Of a DNA stretch of 64,000 nucleotides, positions 57,069-64,000 are shown in pieces. Every line of letters starts with the position of its first letter. Position 1 is the first letter of the stretch. The position numbers and the translations under genes were made by a program. The notes beneath the pieces are model-generated. The model worked only from the letters and a program-made list of their open reading frames with translations, was not told where the DNA came from and did no database searches. Source of the DNA: CAVPDG01 sp963702535 (lineage in GTDB: Bacteria; Chloroflexota; Anaerolineae; Anaerolineales; UBA4823); NCBI GenBank assembly GCA_963702535.1, contig CAVPDG010000021.1, positions 99,789 to 163,788 on the forward strand, in the 5' to 3' direction.

Positions 57069-58259
57069 TAAACTAAGTTTCCTTGAACTTTTCGTTGTCT
57101 GACTGAACCTTAACATAGTGCGAGTTGAGCTTTGAACGAGCCGATTGCACAGAGAATTGCCAGGTGATCTTGATTTTATCAGCCTTGCGTTGAGCAACCA
57201 GGGACAGAATTTCCCGTTCAAGTTGCTCTTGGCATGGTATTCGGCGATCTAAACACAAGCGGGACAGGGCAGAGAATTCGATCTCAATCATGTTGAGCCA
57301 ACTGGCTGACTTGGGCGTGAAGTAGAACTCAAAACGATCTGCCAAAGCCTGGGCTTCATCGGCTGGAAGGTTCTCGTAGAAAGCACTGGCGTCGTGAGTG
57401 TTGAGATTGTCCTGTACCAAGCCGGATTTTGGTGGCTTGTGGAAATTCGGCCGCCAAAGCCTGACAAAACAAGGTGTACTCTTTCTTGGTACGGCGTGGA
57501 TGAACTTGCGCCAACCGATATCCGGTCAAAGGCTCAATGGCAGCCAGCAAAGCACAGGAGCCATTCTTCTCATAAGCATAGTGTTCTTTGCGCACCTGCC
57601 CAGTTTGCATCGCCACTGGTTCGATCTGGTCGCCAATCAGAAAGCATGGGCGTTCATCGTAGCACACCACAGGATAAGCCGGATCATAGGGCAAAGCGTA
57701 GAGCGCCAAAATCTGTTCCATCCGCGCCAGAAAGCGACTATCCAGTTTCCCAATGCACCAGGTTCGTTTGAGATGTGGTTTTAGTTCGTTTTTTTGAGGA
57801 TCTCTGCCACCTCCGTGTGTGAAATGTGCTCACAATAGCCCAACTCCACCACTTTGTCTGCCAAAAGCCGCAAACTCCACCGGGCATAACCTTCAGGCGG
57901 ATCACTGCAAGCCAATGCAGTGATCTTTGCTCGTTGTTCTCCGTCTATCTCAATCGGGTGTCCACTGCGATGCTTATCTTCAAGTACTTTCAGCCCTTTC
58001 TCCTTATACAGGGCGGCCCAGGTGGAGAGCGTTGGAATAGTCACTTGTAATGTTTTCGAGACCGCTGTATAGGTTTGCCCTCGATCCAGTTCCAATAGGC
58101 TCAATGCTCGGCGATAGGCTTTGGCAGTCTGTTGTCCTTTGCGGATCAAAGTTTCAAGGTGTTCTCGATCCGCTGATGTGAGTTGTACATGTTGTTTTTT
58201 CATTCCGCCATTTTCAACCATTTGGCGGGTTTTGTCAAAATATTCGAATATTTGGTTTA
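57069..58259 (-). mobile_element. IS630-family insertion sequence in hsdS
   Basis: A transposase gene flanked by inverted ends AACTAAGTTTCC (57071 on) and AACCAAATATTC (reverse of 58257), each next to a TA (57069-57070 and 58258-58259). TA duplication is the rule for IS630/Tc1-mariner elements. The ends are weakly matched, so the boundaries could differ by a few bases. About 1.19 kb, normal for the family. Confidence 0.75.
57073..58221 (-). CDS. IS630-family transposase, A7 frameshift site and one further break
   Basis: First part (58221-57781): HTH domain 'VQLTSADREHLETLIRKGQQ' and 'ARWSLRLLADKVVELG'. At an A7 run (complement 57789-57795) a -1 shift gives 'NELKPHLKRTWCIGKLDSRF' and the DDE domain: first Asp in 'VVCYDERPCFLIGD', second in 'VQDNLNTHDASAFYE' and Glu in 'FTPKSASWLNMIEIEFSALS'. 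Programmed -1 frameshifting on A6-A7 is known in IS630 elements, so this break may be natural. The second break, near 57410 (one extra base before 'VQDNLN'), is not at such a site and suggests a sequence error or an inactive copy. Confidence 0.88.
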
Positions 58260-58505
58260 CAATCTACTTACCCAATTTAGCAGGGCGTGCAGCAGTTCCT
58301 ATTGTTAATAAGAGCAATTTTGCATTGTTTCCGATTTGCCTACCCTTTCCTTCTGAGCAAAAGATTATCGGCAAATTGCTTTACACAATTGATATGAAAC
58401 TTGCAAAGGAAATAAAGCGTAAATCCGCTCTGGAAGCCCTGTTCAACAGCCTGCTGCATAACCTGATGACAGGGAAGGTGAGGGTGAGGGATTTACCTAC
58501 CCCAA

Positions 58506-58526
58506 CCCCCTCCCTAAAGGGAGGGG
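58506..58526 (+). terminator. Hairpin after hsdS
   Basis: CCCCTCCCTAAAGGGAGGGG, a perfect stem without a T run behind it, followed within ten bases by a second palindrome (58534-58553). Part of the stem still lies in the hsdS frame. Confidence 0.45.
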
Positions 58527-58533
58527 CTAAAAT

Positions 58534-58553
58534 GCCTTCCCTTTAGGGAAGGC
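58534..58553 (+). terminator. Palindromic hairpin with T-rich exit
   Basis: GCCTTCCCTTTAGGGAAGGC is a near-perfect 8-bp stem, then GTTTTAG. With the hairpin before it, it probably ends the hsdMS transcript. Confidence 0.55.
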
Positions 58554-58602
58554 GTTTTAGGGATAGGTGAAGGTCGATTATTAACGAAGGAGCTTTATCA
58601 AT

Positions 58603-58817
58603 ATGAGTGACAAATTGGAGGTCTCCGTGAACTTGCAGCCAGCCGTCGGCCAGCTCAGAACAGTGGTTGAAGGTTTGAGCAGGTCAAAAAACGCGGCTGC
58701 TGCGAATGAAATTGCGGCGAAAGAGATGGTGTTGGCACACTTCCAGCCAATATTCTCCCCAGAGAATATAGGAACCATTACGGAGGAAGAGTTTAAGTGC
58801 GCCTGTTTATTGGAAAA
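58603..58817 (+). pseudogene. 5' fragment of an unrecognised gene next to hsdS
   Basis: Starts with GAAGGAG and ATG; about 72 residues are coherent ('NLQPAVGQLRTVVEGLSRSK', 'AHFQPIFSPENIGTITEEEF'). The latter reminds me faintly of the start of restriction-associated ATPase or endonuclease proteins, which would suit a defence locus, but that is memory and not proof. At about 58,817 the text changes abruptly to sequence that makes sense only on the other strand, so the gene is cut. Confidence 0.5.
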
Positions 58818-61800
58818 TCGCCTGGTCCGGTGCCTTCGTGACCGCACCGTGTTCCGAGACCACAGTCAGGGTGTAGACATCCTGGGTGAAGTTAGCCGTG
58901 ACTGTCTTGTTGTCGTTAATGGTCAGCGTGCAAGGACTGTGCCTGTGCAACCGGGATCGCTCCAGCCGGTGAAGGTCCAGCCCGGATCAACCGTCTCCAT
59001 CGTCAGCAGGACTTCCGTCCCGTAAGTGTAGGTCCCCTGGTCTGGTGCTTTGGTTACCGTGCCGTGGGCCGAGTTCACCGCCAGGGTGTACTGATTATTG
59101 AAGGCGGCCGTAACCGTCTTGTTGCCGTTAATGGTGATGCTCGCCGGATTGGTCGAACCAGTCAGGTCGCCGCTCCAGCCAGTAAAGTAATAGCCGACAT
59201 CCGGAACCGCTCGGCGGCTGCACCACATCGCCGTAGTGATAGGTCCCCTGGTCGGGGCTCTTCGTCACCGAGCCACCCGTGCCAGGCGTTACCGTTAAGG
59301 AGTATTCGATCTGGGTGAACGTCGCCGTGATCGTCTTGTTCCCGTCCATTGTGACAGAGCATGGAAGCGTGCCGGTGCATTCGCTCCAGCCGGTGAAGGT
59401 CCAGCCCGCATCCGCCACGGCGGTCAGGGTCACGACATCGTTCAGGTGGTACGGCCCAGCGTTGTCGCGGGTGATCGTGCCGTTGCCGACGACTGTCACG
59501 TTAAGCGTGTACTCATTCTGCGTGAAGGCGGCCGTCACCGTCTTGTTGCCCGTCATTGCGATCGCAGCCGGGTTAGTCGAACCGCTCAGGTCGCCACCCC
59601 AACTCGTGAAGGCGTAACCTGTGTTCGGTACCGCAGTCACCGTCACCTGCGTCCCGGCGTTGTAAGTCGTCTGGTCGGGGTTACGCGTGATCATCCCACC
59701 CACTCCGGGCGTCGTCGTTAGCGTGTACTGCGTCGGTCGCCGCTGGTCACCACCTCGTAACAGGGGTTGTCGGCAGGCGCGGCCGCAGCGGTGTAGTTCT
59801 TGTAACTGGGCACCATGCTGGTGGCGGCGAAGTACCCAGCAGCTGGCGTATGTCCGGAGGCCAATGCACTCGTGTCCGCAATGAAACCGGTGAGTGGTGT
59901 CCCCACGGGATTGCCACTGGCATCCAGCTCGACCAGGCTCACATCGATCCTGGCCGACGTCGCCGTCAGTTTGGCGATCTCTACCTTGAAGCGATACCAG
60001 GTATTCGCCTTTGTACCACCAGTTCCCCCGGCGGTGAGCGGAACGATTGTATCGTTGATCTTAGTTCCGCCAATGACGTTTGACCAGTAGGTGACAATAC
60101 CGCCGTTCGGGTGGTCAGCTGAACGCCGAATTGATCGTTCGAACTGGTACTGGTCCCACCGATTGTCCAGCTCAAGCGGTCATCGTCAAAATTGCCGCTG
60201 CCATCGGTCTTGAAGTCGTTCTGGGCGACGAACTTCTGGAAGTCGGCCGCGTTCCAGTTGAAAGGATGGGCCGTCCAGTTGAAGATGGTGTTGCCAGAAT
60301 CTAACCCGATCGAGCCTGCAACGCCTATCCCGGTTGAGACCAATGGCCCGCTGGCATCACTGAACCAGCCAGCATAGGTCCCAATCCTTGAACCTGGAGT
60401 GTACGAGTTGAAGCTCTCGCACACCCAGTTCGAAGGCGGGATGACCACGTAATTGACAGACTGCGGCATGGTTGCTGACGGGCATGGTCAGCGAGTTGGT
60501 GCTGGCCGTGCTGCCGTTATTGCTCGTGCCCGTCCAGCTGGCGATCTGCCAGCCGGCGTCCGGCGCAGCCCCGCTCAGGCTGATGCTTCGCCCGCCACAT
60601 ATTGCCCCGCCGCACAGCCGGTCGAGTTGGCCGGGGTAGCCGTGGGATTGCTGCCGCTGCCGGTGTGCCCCAGGGTCAGGGCGTAGCAGATCTGGGTGTA
60701 GTTGACGCCCGCCGAGTGGGCGCTCGCCGGCATCGTCAGCGAGTTGCTGCTGGCCGTGCTGCTGTTATTGGACGTGCCCGTCCAACTGGCGATCTGCCAG
60801 CCGCTGTCCGGCGCCGCCCCGCTCAGGCTGATCGCCTGGCCCGCCACGTACTGCCCCGCCGCAGCAGCCGGTCGAGTTGGCCGGGCTGGCAACTGGGTCG
60901 GAGCCCTGCCCGGTGTGACCGAGTGTCAGTGCATAGCACGTCGGTGGCGGTACAGTCTCTTCTTTGAGCATGAACACCGAGAAGCCATAAGTCTCGTTTA
61001 CGGCTCCATGCGCTTGAGCCCGGATCGTAAAGCTGCCATCCGTCCCCGGCCGGATACCGGTCCAGCGCGCCACATACCCATTGTTGTAGTTATCTCCAGC
61101 GCTGAACTCAACCGCAAGCGTATCGATGATATTTGCGCCCACTGTGCTGGCGTTCGTCGCCTGATCGACGCCCGAGAGAGTGAAGCGGGTGTGGCGGTTT
61201 TCGTAGGAACTCCCGAGATTCCGGTTCACTGTGGTGGCAAAGGTGTAAGCCTTACTCGGATCCAGCCCGGTAAAAGTCAGGTCAACATACCAGCCTGCGG
61301 CGGTTGCATAGTGGGTGACTCCTTGTATATCGGTAATGCCCTGGAAGGTCTGGTACGCATCCGTCCCTGATGCAGTATCACTCCCTCCATTCGAGCCGGT
61401 TATCCAGGTCACGCCGCCTTGTTCAGTCAAGGTTGCGACTACCCCTGTGCTATTCCCCGTGGCAAAGTTGACCAGCGTACCGCTGCTGGCATGGGTATGG
61501 CCAGAACCAATATCAAAGTAAGTGACGTTGGGTTGAGTATATTGGGAGACCTCATACACAACATCATTGTAGGCTGTCCAGCCCGCAGTGGAACTCTGGA
61601 TATAGTTGACTGCCGCAGTATGGACGCTGGCGGGCATGGTCACCGAGTTGGTGCTGGCCGTGCTGCTGTCGTTGCTCGTGCCCGTCCAACTGCTGATCTG
61701 CCAGCCGCTGGTGGGAACTGCCCCGCTCAGGGCGATGGCTTCACCGGAGACATACTGGCCGGCTGAGCAGCCGGTCGAGTTGGCTGGCGTTGCAACCGGA

Positions 61801-64000
61801 TCGCTGCCTTGGCCGGTGTGGCTCAACGTCAACGCATAACAGGCGGGTGCCGCGACACCGATCAGTTCGAGATTGAAACTGATATCACTACTCGTGACAG
61901 CGCTCTGGTGAACCTCGACCGCCAGAACATTCGGGCCATTCACGAGCGTGTTGGCAAGCGAAGCAGGTGGGCTGACAAAGGTGGTTTCGTCCGTGCCGCC
62001 GATTGCGCTGGAAGCCAGTGTGCTAGAGGTCACCGCACCCGTTGGCATGTTGGTTCGCCAGATCTCTATGCCGTTCAGATACACCACGGCGCCATCGCTC
62101 GCAGTAGGCGCAGGTTCAGCCCCGAATAGAGCGACCGATCGGGAACATTGAATGTGTAGCGGAAATAGGTCGTAACATAGTTGTTCGAATTGCAAGCAGG
62201 TCGGCTGGGTCCGCAGTTCACGACGGTCGCTTCACCGCCATCGCCATAGCCCAGTTCAGCGGGACCTGAAGCCCAGGTGGAGTCGTCGAATGCAGTCCCG
62301 CTCCAGACTGTGCCTTGATCTGAACCGTTGTCAAGATACTTCCAGGTTGAGCCCACGCTGATTGGGAACATGTTTTGGGTATAGATTACTCCCGCCGCCT
62401 GGGCGCTGGCGGGCATGGTCAGCGAGTTGGTGCTGGCCGTGCTGCTGTTATTCGATGTGCCGGTCCAACCGCTGATCTGCCAGCCGCTGTCGGAACCGCA
62501 CCGCTCAAGGTGATCACCTGCCCGGCAATGTACTGGCCCGTCGAGCAGCCCGTCGAATTGACGGGGCTGGCGGTCGGGTCGCTACCTTGACCCATGTGGC
62601 TCAATGTCAGTGTATAGCAAGTGGGCGGGATTAATGTGAAGGTGGCGGTGACGGTCGTGTTGCCATCGATCGTGAGCGACTGTGGGTTGATACTGCCGGT
62701 CAGCCCACCCGTCCAGTTGGCGAACGCCCAGCCGGTATCCGGCACAGCAGTAAGGTCACCACATCGTTCAGATGGTACGTTGTCGTAATGGCAGGAGTGA
62801 CTAAGCCATTCCCCACCGTGTTCACGGTCAGGCTGTATTCGTTTTGCGTGAAGGTGGCGGTCACGACCTTGTGCCCGTCCATGGTGATCGACGCCGGACT
62901 GGTCGTGCCGGTCAGGTCGCCGGTCCAACCGGTGAAACTCCAGCCGATGGCGGGTGTGGCGGTCAATCCACTATGTCATTATAGTGATACGGGCCAGATC
63001 GGTAGCGACTGACGCTGCCGATACCGATGTGGTTCACCGTCAGGCTGTATACATTCTGCGTGAAGGTGGCTGAGACGGCTTGTCCCGTCCATGGTGATCG
63101 TGGCTGGGTTGGTCGAGCCACTCAGGTCGTCGCCCCAACTGGTGAAGGTGTAGCCTGTGTTCGGGCCGCCGTCAGCGTCACCACCGTCCCGGCGTTGTAA
63201 GTCGTCTGGTCGGGGCTACGCGTGATCGTCCCGCCCGTTCCGGGCGTGGTCGTCAGCGTGTACTGCGTCGGAGCAACGCCTTCTTCTTTCAGCATGAACA
63301 CCGAGAAGGCATACACCTGGTATGGCATCGTGTGGTCCTCGGCGCGGATCACGATCGTGCCGTCCGCACCCGGCTGGATACCCGTCCAGCCGCCACATAA
63401 CCGGTGGCTGGTTCAGCCCGGTGGAGAACGCAACCGAGTGGTCGTCCACCACAGTCACCCCGGCTCGTGCTGGCGTTGGTCGCCGCAACTCGCCTAAAGG
63501 CTGAAGCGCGTCACGCGGGCCGCATCAGCTGGTGCGAGTTGCGGTTGGCAGTAGTAGCGAAGGTGTATGTCTTGGCGAATCCAGGCCGTCAGGGTCAGAT
63601 TCACCCACCAGTTGCCGGTGGGGTTCCGTAATGTTGCAGGCCGGTCAGGTCGGTGAAGCTGTGGAAGGTGGTGTATGCGTCGGTCCCGAGGTCGGTGTCC
63701 TGCACCGCCGAACCTGGCACCAACCTGCCATTGGACCCCACCGGACTGTGTAAATGCGGCCGTTACGCTCGTGCTGCGCGCCGGTTGCGTAGTCCTAACA
63801 GCGACGCCGCTGTAGGTCCGGAGAACCTGAGCCGATGTTGAAGGTGTGGCGTTCGTCCCGTGTTCTGGCCGGTTGGTAGACTGTATCGTTGTATGCTGTC
63901 CAGCCGGTCGAAGGCGGGGTTTCAATATAGGTAACCGACGCCGAGTGGGCGCTTCCAGGCATCATCACCGTGTTGGTGGTCGCCGTGCTGCTGTTGTTGT
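58818..64000 (-). CDS. Giant repeat-rich surface protein, truncated at both ends (many frame breaks)
   Basis: The minus strand codes throughout, in shifting frames, for a protein of more than 1,700 residues. It contains InlB B-type repeats ('TGWSGDLTGSTNPASITING', 'NKTVTAAF', 'YTLAVNSAHGTVTKAPDQGT') at about 58818-59730, 62640-63120 and 63150-63260. A Cys-containing repeat ('CYALTLSHTGQGSDPVATPA', 'NSTGCSAGQYVSGEAIALSG', 'GWQISSWTGTSNDSSTASTN') occurs near 60475, 60600, 60720, 61620, 62400 and 63930. Jelly-roll-like domains occur at about 59750-60470, 61000-61600 (repeated at 63290-63900) and 61860-62370 ('GAVVYLNGIEIWRTNMPTGA'). No LPxTG or signal is visible as both ends are missing. An adhesin or sheath protein is likely. 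The C-terminal end at 58818 is an abrupt junction in mid repeat. Confidence 0.75.

Larger units (their letters stand above)
56027..58546 (+). pseudogene. hsdS: Type I specificity subunit, interrupted by IS630
   Basis: Split into three parts. First target-recognition domain (56027-56460, several frame breaks): 'WKVSALADVADVTKKPLGHG', 'AGKQGNVVGIFQVVF'. Central conserved region (56479-56640): 'IPPPPLPEQQAIAHVLSTVR' and 'TARELKRSLMKYLFTYGPVP'. Second recognition domain starts 'WQVVEVGQLGEIITGTTPRT' and is cut at about 57069 by the insertion. After it the text resumes 'IYLPNLAGRAAVPIVNKSN' and closes with 'ALEALFNSLLHNLMTGKVRV', the C-terminal conserved helix. DNA recognition should be lost or altered, which makes the methylase alone non-functional unless another HsdS exists. 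Confidence 0.85.

Overview
The window looks like part of a Chloroflexota genome, most likely Anaerolineae-like. This is inferred from gene content and style: GC-rich coding, many exported proteins with long Pro/Thr-rich linkers, Rex, a divergent MreB directly behind ATP-synthase atpC, and several large GT-C-type membrane proteins. No rRNA, tRNA or CRISPR array was seen. Many genes carry single-base frame breaks, including atpD and atpC, and some lie at homopolymer runs. Most are therefore probably sequence errors, and broken genes are described here as the whole gene they imply.

Layout. 1-9 kb: the end of a PLP-dependent transsulfuration enzyme; an unrecognised conserved protein; a DsbA-like membrane thiol oxidoreductase with an in-frame TGA exactly at the first catalytic Cys and a SECIS-like hairpin after it (probable selenoprotein); a GT-C membrane protein; a ferredoxin-type protein; a MITE-like palindrome; an exported protein; a PlsC-type acyltransferase. 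9-17.8 kb: obg-nadD, two more GT-C-like proteins, a seven-bladed propeller protein, rex with an upstream palindrome, and an ECF sigma factor with a small partner. 17.8-25 kb: an XRE/NB-ARC/TPR regulator, a flavoprotein lacking its second redox Cys, and a SpoIIE phosphatase/STAS pair that suggests partner-switching control. 25-31.5 kb: an F1-only ATP synthase cluster atpAGDC with mreB behind it and an M42 peptidase in front.

31.5-37.1 kb is an AT-richer island. Its genes all lie on the plus strand and are separated by attC-like sites: a degenerate DUF4291-like gene, a lipoprotein, a CPBP protease, a GNAT, a TPR membrane protein and an unknown membrane protein. It reads as an integron cassette array without an integrase in view. 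37.2-48.7 kb: small accessory genes, a CrtI-like oxidoreductase, a SulP transporter, cytochrome P450, MsrA, a Ser/Thr kinase, two lipoproteins, and a TetR-epimerase operon with a palindromic operator.

48.9-53.8 kb holds a phospho-signalling cluster: a kinase with a duplicated extracellular domain, a double-FHA protein fused to an LCAT-type hydrolase, and a membrane protein. 53.9-54.3 kb has tandem palindromic repeats. 54.4-58.6 kb is a type I methylase/specificity pair whose hsdS is split by an IS630 element. At about 58,817 a truncated gene abuts the cut end of a very large minus-strand surface protein. That protein is made of InlB-type and other repeats and runs off the right edge of the window.
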